Source of the DNA: Flavivirga sp. 57AJ16 | Lineage (GTDB): Bacteria > Bacteroidota > Bacteroidia > Flavobacteriales > Flavobacteriaceae | Length of the DNA stretch: 64,000 nt | Direction of reading: 5' to 3' | NCBI RefSeq assembly: GCF_028736925.1 | Contig: NZ_JAQZAT010000016.1 | Span: 1-64,000 of the forward strand | Shown here: piece after piece, positions 53,063 to 61,774 of the stretch | Position numbering within the stretch: position 1 is the first letter of the stretch | Layout of the letters: each line of letters begins with the position of its first letter | Translations under genes and position numbers: made by a program | Notes under the pieces: generated by a model | What the model was told of the DNA's origin: nothing | Seen by the model: the letters and a program-made list of their open reading frames with translations, nothing else | Databases searched by the model: none

Positions 53063-54907
53063 TTACATGTCTTTAGGAGCATCATTTAAAGATTTTAAAA
53101 AGGCAATTAAAGCGTCTTTTTCGTAATCGGTTAGGTTTAGTTTATCTGCCGAAAGCGTTTGGTTACTTACCGAGAGTCCTAATCCTTCGCCGCCACCTTC
53201 TTCATAAAAATCGATAACATCTTCTAAGGTCTCATAAGCGCCATTATGAAAATAAGGTGCCGTAAGTTCAATGTTTCTTACCGTTGGAGTTTTAAAGGAT
53301 TTTCTGTAAATCCAGGCATTTTCACTGGTAATTAAATTGTCGTAGCGACCTTCATCTGCATCCAATGTTAAAATAGGGTCTTTGGGGTCTTTGGGAACAC
53401 CTAGTATTTCACTTTCGCTTTCGCTGAAAAAAGGTGGTACCAATCCGCTAAAGGTGGGTGCAAAATGACAGGTGGCGCAATTGGCCTTTCCCATAAACAG
53501 GTTAAACCCATCTTTTATCCTAGGCTCTATAGTTGAGGTTTCGGAACGCATATATTTATCAAACGTACTATTATAGGAACGTAGGGACATAACATAAGCG
53601 GCCAACGATTTTACAAAACCGTCTCTTTGTAAGGTCTCTTTTCCAAAAGCCGATTTTATTTTTGCTTTATAATCATTGGAAGTATTGAGTTTTTCTAAAA
53701 TGGAAGTGTAAGAAGTATTAAATTCTTTGGAATTAAAGATCACATGTTCTACTTGTTGCTCTAGGGTAAAAGCCCTCAAATCGTAAAAATACCTGTCTGC
53801 ATATACCGAATTTAATAAGGTAGGTGCATTTCTTAATACCGTTTTGCCTTGAACATTACTAAACGATTTAGGTTGGTTGTCGGTAAACGCTTTATTGGGA
53901 TTATGGCACGACACACAGCTTAAACTTTGATCGTTGCTTAAAATGGGGTCGTTAAAAAGCTGTTTTCCCAAGGCCACGATTTCTATATTGTTTTCGTCTT
54001 CTTTAAGTTCTGTAAAGAAATAAGGATTTAAAAAATCGTCAGAAAACATATGGTTGTTATCTGGATTCCATGAGGAAGTATATTTTAAGTTTTCTGTATC
54101 CTCTTGTTTGGATTGCAAATTTGCTAACCCACTATAGATAGGCTGCAAATGGTTTTTGTAAAAATATAGACGATCAAAATCTTCAAATACAGTATGGTTC
54201 TGTAGATACGTAATAGCACTTTCAAATACAGGAATAAGATTTTTAGAGGTTTTGTTTTTTGGATTATCCTCAATAAAACCCTTCATGGCCTGTAAAACAA
54301 CTTCGGCTTCTGGTATGGCATTTAAAGACCCAGGCGTGTCAAAACCCGTTAACCCCAATGTAAATAGCCTAATCAATTCCATACGCATGGCCAGAACATT
54401 AGGGTTTTTAAAGTTGTCTTCAATCTTTAACCGCTCGTAAAGCATCGTGTAGCTGTTACGGAGTTTCGTGGTTAAGTAATATATTTTGTTACGTTCTTCG
54501 GTAACCTCTTCAGAAAAAATTAGTTCGTCCAATACCTGCAAGCCTTCGGGTTCTACTATTTCGGGTTGTGTTCCTGTACGTTCTATGTGCAATAATGGGG
54601 CACCATTAATATGGCTGTTAACATAATCGGTATGATAAAACGCTAAATAAAATTCAATTTTTTTATAAGCTAATCTAGCAGCGGTAACCTGTTGTTTTAG
54701 GGTATCTATACTGGTCTTGTTGTTTTTAAAAAGACGCGCAGTACTTTCTAAAGACATAAAAGCGATGTTAACAGCTTTGGTATAATTGTTAAACCTAGGG
54801 GATGTATAGTGTTTTTTGTCACTTTTTGAAACAGATAATAGCAAACAAAAAATGGTCATAGATAGTAAGAATAGACTATGTGTTTTTACTTTCTGGGTTA
54901 AAGCCAT
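53063..54907 (-). CDS. Di-heme cytochrome c peroxidase / MauG-family protein (paralogue)
   Basis: This 614-residue protein has the same plan as its downstream neighbour: a signal-anchor (SLFLLSMTIFCLLLSVSKS), a helical domain with HINGAPLLHIER, GLQVLDELIFSEE and GFDTPGSLNAIPEAE, and a di-heme domain with SCVSCHNPNKAFTDN and NCATCHFAPTFSGLVPP, then APYFHNGAYETLEDVIDFYE. The two genes are an old tandem duplication; identity is high around the second heme and low in the N-terminal part. The N-terminal domain is unusual for simple peroxidases, which have about 330 residues in total, and may bind a partner. Both lie next to the PhoD-PhoX and LRR genes but on the opposite strand. Confidence 0.9.
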   Translation of the reverse strand: MALTQKVKTHSLFLLSMTIFCLLLSVSKSDKKHYTSPRFNNYTKAVNIAFMSLESTARLFKNNKTSIDTLKQQVTAARLAYKKIEFYLAFYHTDYVNSHINGAPLLHIERTGTQPEIVEPEGLQVLDELIFSEEVTEERNKIYYLTTKLRNSYTMLYERLKIEDNFKNPNVLAMRMELIRLFTLGLTGFDTPGSLNAIPEAEVVLQAMKGFIEDNPKNKTSKNLIPVFESAITYLQNHTVFEDFDRLYFYKNHLQPIYSGLANLQSKQEDTENLKYTSSWNPDNNHMFSDDFLNPYFFTELKEDENNIEIVALGKQLFNDPILSNDQSLSCVSCHNPNKAFTDNQPKSFSNVQGKTVLRNAPTLLNSVYADRYFYDLRAFTLEQQVEHVIFNSKEFNTSYTSILEKLNTSNDYKAKIKSAFGKETLQRDGFVKSLAAYVMSLRSYNSTFDKYMRSETSTIEPRIKDGFNLFMGKANCATCHFAPTFSGLVPPFFSESESEILGVPKDPKDPILTLDADEGRYDNLITSENAWIYRKSFKTPTVRNIELTAPYFHNGAYETLEDVIDFYEEGGGEGLGLSVSNQTLSADKLNLTDYEKDALIAFLKSLNDAPKDM

Positions 54908-55093
54908 TAAAATGATTTTTTGAAAGTAAAATTAAATATCTGGCTAGGTAGAGGTGTTACTTTAACATTACTAAATTGTGAAACTAAGACTAGTGCCCAT
55001 TAAATAGGCTGTACCGATTTTTGGATTTAATAAAAGATAAAGTAATATTACCAAAACAAAAAGAATGGGTTGATTTATTAACAATTAATAAAA

Positions 55094-55675
55094 AACATTA
55101 GTGTCCGACTTAAGACTGCTTCGCTATTAGAACCAAGAACAAAGACATGATTGTAACGGATCAAGAACAAAAGTTGTGTGTGCGAATTAATTTAAAAAGT
55201 CATACTCTAAATGAATCATGCTGTTTAATGATTAACTTTTCTTTGCTCGTCCAAAGAAAAGTAACAAAAGAAAGGACGCCCCTTCGTAGGAATTTCTTCT
55301 TTTGCTAGCGCTCAAGAAGAACCAAGCCCAAAACTTGGCGTCGCCCCATCGCTCCATCCTAGGCGGTGCTCCTGGTTTTCCAAGTTTTGGGCTTTATTCT
55401 TACGAAGGGTCTGGCTTGCCTCATGGTCTGTTCTTAACGATGATCTTGGAGTCTTCATCGAGAGGACGATTAGGACGTAGAAATCTGTTTTTTATAAACA
55501 CAACAATTAGTCTTGATCCATTGTAACTAACAGACAAACAGAGACACCACTATTGTATTACATCCAGAAACCTAAATATTTCTTGATAGATTTAACTGGT
55601 ATTAAAAGGAAGGCGTCTAATCTGTAATGCTTTTACAAATACTATTATAGATGGGCTTCAAATAAAAGTCAATAG
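55094..55675 (-). repeat. Long inverted repeat copy B (interrupted by a 362-bp element)
   Basis: Outside 55158-55519 this stretch matches 13935-14147 in reverse orientation. The order of blocks is the same, from AACATTAGTGTCCGACTTAA through TAAATATTTCTTGATAG to AATGCTTTTACA. As at 14 kb, it lies downstream of an F5/8C lipoprotein operon. The two copies bracket about 41 kb of sequence. Confidence 0.8.
55158..55519. mobile_element. 362-bp MITE-like insertion with 8-bp target duplication and a preserved empty site
   Basis: The left end GGATCAAGAACAAAAGTTGT is repeated inverted at the right end (complement GGATCAAGACTAATTGTTGT). Direct repeats ATTGTAAC flank it (55150-55157 and 55520-55527), while the paralogous repeat at 14077-14084 holds a single copy. 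The interior is GC-richer than its surroundings and shares about 140 bases with the element at 61840-62345 in opposite orientation (from TTTGCTCGTCCAAAGAAAAG onward). Frames inside it show no protein family. Confidence 0.8.
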
Positions 55676-55960
55676 TTTTTATTGGCCAACAATAAATAAA
55701 ATTATAAAAGTTCGAGGTCATTTGGAGTCTAATTATTAGAAATTAATCCAAAAAGAATACCTTATAATTTATACTATTTGTGATACTGTATAGGTGATAA
55801 TAGGGGGTGGATAATAAAATTCCAGAATGGTTTTATTAAGGATGCTTCCAATCTTTTGTTTTTATTTGGGCGATTGGCTTTGTTATTATCAGAAACATCG
55901 TTCTGCAATAGCTCTAATATCTTGACCCCAAATTTTTTTAGTCTATAAGGAAAGTTAAAT

Positions 55961-56013
55961 TTCAGATATTACCATGCACAGAGCAAGTTAGGCAAAGGCA
56001 TGGTAATGTCTGA
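55961..56013 (-). terminator. Hairpin terminator candidate of the minus-strand SusC/SusD/F5-8C operon
   Basis: A 15-bp near-perfect inverted repeat (CAGATATTACCATGC at 55963-55977 and GCATGGTAATGTCTG at 55998-56012) follows the lipoprotein gene that ends at 56081. No long T run follows in the minus direction, so it could also act as an mRNA 3' stabiliser. Confidence 0.55.
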
Positions 56014-56080
56014 TATTGTTATGAATTTTTCTTCAAAAATGAATCTAATCGTTATTATTTCGTATTATAAATAATTTGAT

Positions 56081-56881
56081 TTAATCGGGTAATGTAAATA
56101 GAGCCCATTCACTCATTTGAAAAAGACCGTCTCCATTATTTGCAAGGATGTCAAATCTATAATACTTGTAAGCTGTATTATTATTGAAATAAAATTCTCG
56201 GGTCAAGTTTCTTTCTCTAAAAAGTTCATCACTTCTTGAGTCTAAAGTATCCCAGTTTGTGCCATCGTTCGATCCTTGAATTTCCCAATCGCGAGGATCA
56301 CGACTTGGAGCATCATTTCCAGAAGTAAGGGCATAATATCCTGCAATTACAGCATCGTCAAATTCAAGTGTCGCCCAAAAAGGAGTGGAGTAACTAGCTA
56401 AGTATTTAGTGCCTAAATCGCCATCGACAAGTTTTGGCGAACCTTCTCCTGCATTGGGACCTCCGCCGTTTTCATTGTTTACGCTGATGGATCCCATAGC
56501 AGTAATATCAACGGGATTACTCGCTATTACTTTTAAAAAAGCACTTGCGGTCAAGCCTTCATTGTCTTGAGAGGTAATGGTTACTTCGGTCTCACCAGAA
56601 CTTTTAGCAGTTACAGAAACTGATTGATCAGAATTCGTTTCTATATCGGCGATGTCTGGATTATTAATTTCCCATAAATACTCACGTTGAGGATCGATGT
56701 TAGGTTGAAATCGAGGAACGATATCCGCGGTTTCACCTGTAATCAGTAATATGTCTTTATTTTCAATATCCACTCCGGATTCTAGGAGTTGAGGAAAATC
56801 TCTCCGTCCTTCACAAGAACACAGAACTATAGCAAAAATGACAATAGCTATATTTTTAAATATATAAAATTTACTTTTCAT
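56081..56881 (-). CDS. Surface lipoprotein with Ig-like and F5/8C domains
   Basis: The 266-residue protein has a lipobox (IVLCSCEGRR, Cys23). An Ig-like module of Big_2 type covers about 40-115 (LWEINNPDIADIETNSDQSV, SGETEVTITSQD). A discoidin-like module covers about 125-266 (GGGPNAGEGSPKLVDGDLGT, LTSGNDAPSRDPRDWEIQGS, ending LFQMSEWALF). That module is clearly related to the two C-terminal modules of the lipoprotein at 11756-13576. It probably binds glycan at the cell surface alongside the SusD encoded 11 bases upstream. No catalytic residues are recognised. Confidence 0.78.
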   Translation of the reverse strand: MKSKFYIFKNIAIVIFAIVLCSCEGRRDFPQLLESGVDIENKDILLITGETADIVPRFQPNIDPQREYLWEINNPDIADIETNSDQSVSVTAKSSGETEVTITSQDNEGLTASAFLKVIASNPVDITAMGSISVNNENGGGPNAGEGSPKLVDGDLGTKYLASYSTPFWATLEFDDAVIAGYYALTSGNDAPSRDPRDWEIQGSNDGTNWDTLDSRSDELFRERNLTREFYFNNNTAYKYYRFDILANNGDGLFQMSEWALFTLPD

Positions 56882-56892
56882 TAGTTTTGGTT

Positions 56893-58515
56893 TTAGTTGT
56901 AGCCAGGATTCTGAACTAGGTTAGGATTAGCTTGTAGTTGTCTTAATGGGATAGGATAAAGCGTCCTATTTATATCGTTTGAAGGTGTGTGATCCCACCA
57001 AGCACTGGTCGTGAATTTACCAAAACGGATCAGGTCGGTTCTACGCATACCTTCAAATATGAATTCCCTGCCACGTTCGGCAAGTAATTCATCCATAGTT
57101 AAAGTAGAAGTGTTGTACATCTCTGTTGGCCAATCTGCGGCTGTAAAATAACGTACTTTACTTTGATTGATTAAATCTACAGCTTCTTGGTTGGCTACGC
57201 CACCATTTTTACGCATTATAGCTTCAGCTTTATTGAACAACAATTCGGTTAGTCTATAGATGACGTAATCACCTTCTAAATAGTTAGGGTCATCTATTTC
57301 GCCCGATCTGTATTTGTGGAATCTTGCACCGCTATTCTCTTCTCCATTGGTCATGGATCCTTCCCCTGTTTCACCTTGTGTGTTTTTACGTATGTTATTT
57401 ACATAAATAAGGGGTTGGCCTCCATACTCTTCAGAACCTAAAATTGGAATTGTAGTGCCCTTTTCATATTGAGGGCCAAATAAAAACCATTCTTGTTTAC
57501 GGATATCATTTTCTTTATACGCATCAAATGCCGTTGGGATTACAACGAAAGCATTATTCCCGGAAAAATCGACATTTAATGCAGCTTTCATATTTGAAAA
57601 GCCCATATAAAAAGATCTCCAGTCATAAGGAAAATCGTTTACTTTACTAAATGGAAATTGAAAAATGTTTTCTGGTGAATCTTCGTTCGTATTATTGTAT
57701 GGCCCTAATGGATCTAGATCTAATTCCATAGTACCTGTTAGCGATCCACCTTCTCCATCTATCACTTTATCTGCATATTCAATAGCATCATCCCAACGTG
57801 GGGTGCCAGACCATATTTCTGCGTTTAAGTACAATTCAGACAGGATGGAATATCCTACGGCTCTTGACATTCTACCAATAAGTGTTGGAGATAAGGGCTG
57901 TAGTTTTTCAACATTTTCGAGCATTTCTTGCTCAATAAACGCAAAAACCTCATTTCTAGGCACAGTAACTGGGTCGGTGGGAATACCTACTTGGGTTACA
58001 ATGGGCACATTGCCCCACATATCCATAATTTTCATATAATGATAAGCGCGTAGGACTTTTGCTTCGGCGACTATGGAAGCCAATCGCTCTGGTTCAACGC
58101 CGATACTTTCTGGGTCTACGGCCTCTATGTTCTCTATGGCCGTGTTAACATAGCCTAATCCCGTCCACATCAATCTCCAAGCATTGTTCAAGCGTCCTTC
58201 TTCTTGTGTCCAAGTGTGGTAATGTTGCCTAATATGGTCTCCATTATCATAGGCATGTCTTCCTTTTTGGGGCCAAGCAGTTTGATCGGCAGAAAGTTCG
58301 TTATGGTAATAATATGCACTTTGGCCTGACCAAGCCAGCCAAGCCTGCATGTGTGTGAATGGCCTTAAATTTGCCTGTATAAGTTCCAATTCTGTCTTGT
58401 AAAAATTACTTGCAGACAGTTCTGAATAGGTAGTTTCTTCAAGGTCTGTGCATCCAATTGTCAATAACAATACTGCAATTGCAAAGCTCATTTTTTTATA
58501 GTGTATCTTTTTCAT
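56893..58515 (-). CDS. SusD/RagB-family glycan-binding outer-membrane lipoprotein
   Basis: The 540-residue protein has a lipobox (LLLTIGCTDLEET, Cys22). SusD landmarks are VAEAKVLRAYHYMKIMDMWG, AVGYSILSELYLNAEIWSG, YRLTELLFNKAEAIMRKNGG, LAERGREFIFEGMRRTDLIR and the ending PIPLRQLQANPNLVQNPGYN. It partners the SusC encoded 10 bases upstream. No glycoside hydrolase is encoded beside this pair in the window, so it may rely on enzymes encoded elsewhere, perhaps the GH125 locus whose SusC promoter it seems to share. Confidence 0.94.
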   Translation of the reverse strand: MKKIHYKKMSFAIAVLLLTIGCTDLEETTYSELSASNFYKTELELIQANLRPFTHMQAWLAWSGQSAYYYHNELSADQTAWPQKGRHAYDNGDHIRQHYHTWTQEEGRLNNAWRLMWTGLGYVNTAIENIEAVDPESIGVEPERLASIVAEAKVLRAYHYMKIMDMWGNVPIVTQVGIPTDPVTVPRNEVFAFIEQEMLENVEKLQPLSPTLIGRMSRAVGYSILSELYLNAEIWSGTPRWDDAIEYADKVIDGEGGSLTGTMELDLDPLGPYNNTNEDSPENIFQFPFSKVNDFPYDWRSFYMGFSNMKAALNVDFSGNNAFVVIPTAFDAYKENDIRKQEWFLFGPQYEKGTTIPILGSEEYGGQPLIYVNNIRKNTQGETGEGSMTNGEENSGARFHKYRSGEIDDPNYLEGDYVIYRLTELLFNKAEAIMRKNGGVANQEAVDLINQSKVRYFTAADWPTEMYNTSTLTMDELLAERGREFIFEGMRRTDLIRFGKFTTSAWWDHTPSNDINRTLYPIPLRQLQANPNLVQNPGYN

Positions 58516-58525
58516 GTTCTATAAT

Positions 58526-61500
58526 TTAAAAATTAACATTGAGTCCCGCTGTAACGGTTACGGTACGAGGATAAAAGTTTCTATCATCTATGCCTGGATT
58601 GAGTCCTGTATCCTGTACTTCTGGATCCCTGCCTGTATATCCTGTGAAAGTGGCCAGATTTCTGGCACTACCAAAGATTCTAATGCCTGTAACTAGGCTT
58701 TTTTCAGGAAGTTTAAAGTTATAACCTAGTGTTAGATTATCTAATTTAATAAAGTCACCACTTTCTAAATAATAATCGGAATACTGAGGTGGTTCGTTAA
58801 TATGACCATATTTCCCAACGGCAGAAGTTAGTACATTGCCAGGTAAGAGGCCAATATTTCCGTAAAATAAATCAACTGTATTTAAGATGTCATAATCAAA
58901 TTTCCCACGTAAAAATATGGTCAGATCAAAATTACGATACTTAAAAGTATTTGTCAAAGAGGCGTAGTATTTGGGGAGTCCGTTCCCTATAATTGCTTTG
59001 TCTTCATCTGTCATTTCACCAGATTCTCCTATACTTCCGTCAGCTTTGTGAAACAACCATTTCCCATCCGAAGTGAATCCCGCAAAACGTTTGCCATAAA
59101 AATTACCGATGGGGCCACCTTCTGTATTTAAAATAGCATCGCCCAAATTACCTGGATTTCCTATATTTCCCCCTGGCAACTCACTTATAGAATAAACCTG
59201 ATTAGATAATTTGGTCAACTCATTTTTCTGATAACTTCCTGTAAAGTTAGCCGTCCACGTAAAATCGCCTTCATTGATCACACGATACGTCAAGGCTAAT
59301 TCTATCCCTTTGTTGCTAATATCACCCACATTAGTATAAATACGATCTTGTACAAAAGGTGGTTGAGGTACATCGTAATTTAAAAGAAGGTCTTCTGTTT
59401 TTCTGGAATATACATCTAAAGCACCCGTTAATCTGTTTGAAAATAACCCAAAATCAAGACCTACGTTAAATTCTTTTTTGGTTTCCCATTTAAGATCTGG
59501 GTTAGGGTTTTTTACAGGGCCGTATGTTTGATAGTATACCGGATCGCTTGTGCCTTCTGGAAATACAGGGTATTTACCTCCGGTACCTAAGGTTACTATA
59601 GACTGGTAGTTAGGAATCCCTTGGTTACCCGTAACACCATAACCAACTCTTAGCTTTAAATTATTTACAAAGCTCGCATTTTCCATAAAAGTCTCATCTG
59701 AAATGGCCCATGCCCCGGAAATGGCAGGGAAGTTGGCCCATTTATTGTTCTTTCCAAATTTAGATGATCCTTCTTGCCTGATAGACCCTTGTATAAAATA
59801 GCGATCTTTATAACTATAGCTTAAACGTGTAAAATATGCAATAAGGGTATTGTCTTCTTTAAAACTTGTGGGAAGTGGCCTGGGCAAGTTGATATCTGTA
59901 CGGGCATTACCTGCCTCTAAATTCCAGTCTTTAAAACCATCCCCGGTAAAGCCACTCATATCTGTAGAATAGCGTTCTTCTGTAGAATATTGGTAGCTAT
60001 AGCCACCTAAAATTTCCAAATTGCTATTCTCAAACTCTATTTTATAGTTTAGGGTAGGTTCAAAAGTTTTTGTGAAATCTAAATGATTCCCTTTAAAAGC
60101 ATAGCCTGTTCCCCTGTATTGTTCATCAAATCTTTGAGCCCAATCCTTAGTGGATCTATAAACACGATCGTCCCAGGAATTTCTTTGGTAAGAAGCGAAC
60201 ATGGAACCAACCAAGCCAGGGATAAACTCATAGCTTAATTTTGCATCACCAGAAAAAGTAAATTGTTTTCTTTGGCTTTCGCGGAATGCATATTCTGAAA
60301 AAGGATTATATCCATTGTTAGGTTGATAAAAACCATGTCTACCAGGATTTTGAAGTTCACCTGGCGTATTACTAAATGGTGCTTCTATAGGAGCTGTTGG
60401 ATTCCAATCGGTTACAATACCAAATTGTCCGCCACCTAAAAGATTAGCGTCATTAACGTTTATAACAATACTTGACGCAAAAGTTAATTTATCGTCTAAT
60501 CCAGTGGAGTTAAAGCTTCCTCTCGCACCAAATTCTTCTCGTCCGTTTTCTTTGGCAATACCTTGTGCATCTCTGTAATATAAAGAGGCTCTAAAGCTAC
60601 TGGTTTCAGATCCTCCTGAGGCTACAAAATTGTGGTACTGTGTTAAATTGGTTTTGTTTACCAATTCATCAAAAATATCAGTGGACGCTCCTAAGTCCTC
60701 TCCTGGGTCAATTATTCCGTCAGCGATTAAACCACGGAACTCTTCTGCATTTAGAAAGTCTGGTTTAGCGTTTACATAATCACGTGCTAAATAAGTCGAA
60801 TAGTTAAAAGTACTTTTCCCTTTTTTACCTTTTTTTGTAGTAATTAAAATAACACCGTTGGTACCTCTTGTACCGTAGATAGCTGCCGCAGCCCCATCTT
60901 TAAGTACGTCAAAAGATTCAATGTCGTTTTGTTGTAGTAAATCTAGATTACCACCTGGAATACCATCAATAACAATTAAAGGTGCTAATGAACCAGTTAA
61001 AGAAGAAATCCCTCTAAGTTGAATGGCCACACCCGAATTAGGGTTGTTTCCACCAGCTCGTGTAATTTGTAACCCCGCTACTTTACCTTGAATCAAATCT
61101 AAAGCATTGGTAACGACACCTTGGTTGAAATCTTCTGTGTCAACTTTGGTAACAGCGGTTGATACAGCTTTTCGTTGCTGACTGCCATAACCGATAAGAA
61201 CCACTTCGGAAAGAGATTCGATAGATTCTTCCATTTGGACATTAATAGTGTTACGACCGTTTACCGGTTGTTCTTGGGTAGTCATACCTACAAAGGAATA
61301 CACCAGAATGGCGGTTTTGCTTGAGACTGTTAGGGAGTAATTACCGTCAAAATCACTAGTTGTTCCACTACCAGTACCTTTTTCTAATATGGTAACGCCA
61401 GGCAAAGGTAGGCCTAAGTTATCAATAATAGTTCCTTGTACGGTCGTGTGTTCTGATTGTGCGTTAAGATTGGAGCTTTGAACACCTAGTATTAACAGCA

Positions 61501-61534
61501 GAAAAAAAATCCCTTTTTTTAAAAAATTGTTCAT
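58526..61534 (-). CDS. SusC/RagA-family TonB-linked outer-membrane transporter
   Basis: The protein (1002 residues) has a signal peptide ending SNLNAQ (about residue 26) and a carboxypeptidase-regulatory-like domain (VQGTIIDNLGLPLPGVTILE through SDFDGNYSLTV). The TonB-box-like SEVVLIGYGSQQRKA comes next, then a plug with LIVIDGIPGGNLD and DGAAAAIYGTRGTNGVILI. The barrel ends GLNVNF. It forms the uptake channel with the SusD encoded downstream. An operator-promoter module nearly identical to the one before the SusC at 6609 lies upstream at 61607-61638, which suggests shared regulation by the same LacI protein. Confidence 0.95.
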   Translation of the reverse strand: MNNFLKKGIFFLLLILGVQSSNLNAQSEHTTVQGTIIDNLGLPLPGVTILEKGTGSGTTSDFDGNYSLTVSSKTAILVYSFVGMTTQEQPVNGRNTINVQMEESIESLSEVVLIGYGSQQRKAVSTAVTKVDTEDFNQGVVTNALDLIQGKVAGLQITRAGGNNPNSGVAIQLRGISSLTGSLAPLIVIDGIPGGNLDLLQQNDIESFDVLKDGAAAAIYGTRGTNGVILITTKKGKKGKSTFNYSTYLARDYVNAKPDFLNAEEFRGLIADGIIDPGEDLGASTDIFDELVNKTNLTQYHNFVASGGSETSSFRASLYYRDAQGIAKENGREEFGARGSFNSTGLDDKLTFASSIVINVNDANLLGGGQFGIVTDWNPTAPIEAPFSNTPGELQNPGRHGFYQPNNGYNPFSEYAFRESQRKQFTFSGDAKLSYEFIPGLVGSMFASYQRNSWDDRVYRSTKDWAQRFDEQYRGTGYAFKGNHLDFTKTFEPTLNYKIEFENSNLEILGGYSYQYSTEERYSTDMSGFTGDGFKDWNLEAGNARTDINLPRPLPTSFKEDNTLIAYFTRLSYSYKDRYFIQGSIRQEGSSKFGKNNKWANFPAISGAWAISDETFMENASFVNNLKLRVGYGVTGNQGIPNYQSIVTLGTGGKYPVFPEGTSDPVYYQTYGPVKNPNPDLKWETKKEFNVGLDFGLFSNRLTGALDVYSRKTEDLLLNYDVPQPPFVQDRIYTNVGDISNKGIELALTYRVINEGDFTWTANFTGSYQKNELTKLSNQVYSISELPGGNIGNPGNLGDAILNTEGGPIGNFYGKRFAGFTSDGKWLFHKADGSIGESGEMTDEDKAIIGNGLPKYYASLTNTFKYRNFDLTIFLRGKFDYDILNTVDLFYGNIGLLPGNVLTSAVGKYGHINEPPQYSDYYLESGDFIKLDNLTLGYNFKLPEKSLVTGIRIFGSARNLATFTGYTGRDPEVQDTGLNPGIDDRNFYPRTVTVTAGLNVNF

Positions 61535-61564
61535 TTGTTGCTGGATTATAGTTAGTTAATATAT

Positions 61565-61600
61565 CGTATAGTTTGTTAATGGTTTTCATTGTACTATACG
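61565..61600 (-). promoter_or_regulatory. Inverted repeat at the predicted 5' end of the SusC transcript
   Basis: Arms CGTATAGT (61565-61572) and ACTATACG (61593-61600) are separated by 20 bases. If the promoter at 61607-61638 is right, transcription starts close to 61600, and this repeat would form a stem at the very 5' end of the mRNA. It could also be a second protein-binding site. Confidence 0.4.
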
Positions 61601-61606
61601 AGATGT

Positions 61607-61638
61607 TAAATCTACTAAAAGGATTTAGTTAAATAAAT
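61607..61638 (-). promoter_or_regulatory. Promoter with LacI-type operator, twin of the one at 6524-6555
   Basis: On the minus strand the -7 box TAGATTTA (61614-61607) is preceded by an imperfect palindrome, ACTAAATCCTTTTAGT (61629-61614). The stretch TTTTAGTAGATTTA is identical to the sequence before the SusC at 6609, and AACTAAA aligns at the same distance. The -33 box is weaker here (ATTT instead of TTTG). Confidence 0.65.
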
Positions 61639-61774
61639 TTGATGTTAAAAATTAACAAAAAATTAACGTTCAGTTTGAGCACATCAGATTTAAAAGTTGC
61701 ACGCTTTTAATAAGCCATAATATTGTTGATGAAAACAATCCTTGTTTAGGACGATTTTCTTTTGGTAAGAAGTT

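Noticed and set aside
55302-55526. A 74-codon frame inside the 55-kb insertion
   Set aside because: It crosses the right end of the element into the target duplication and resembles no protein; the related element at 62 kb does not preserve the frame.
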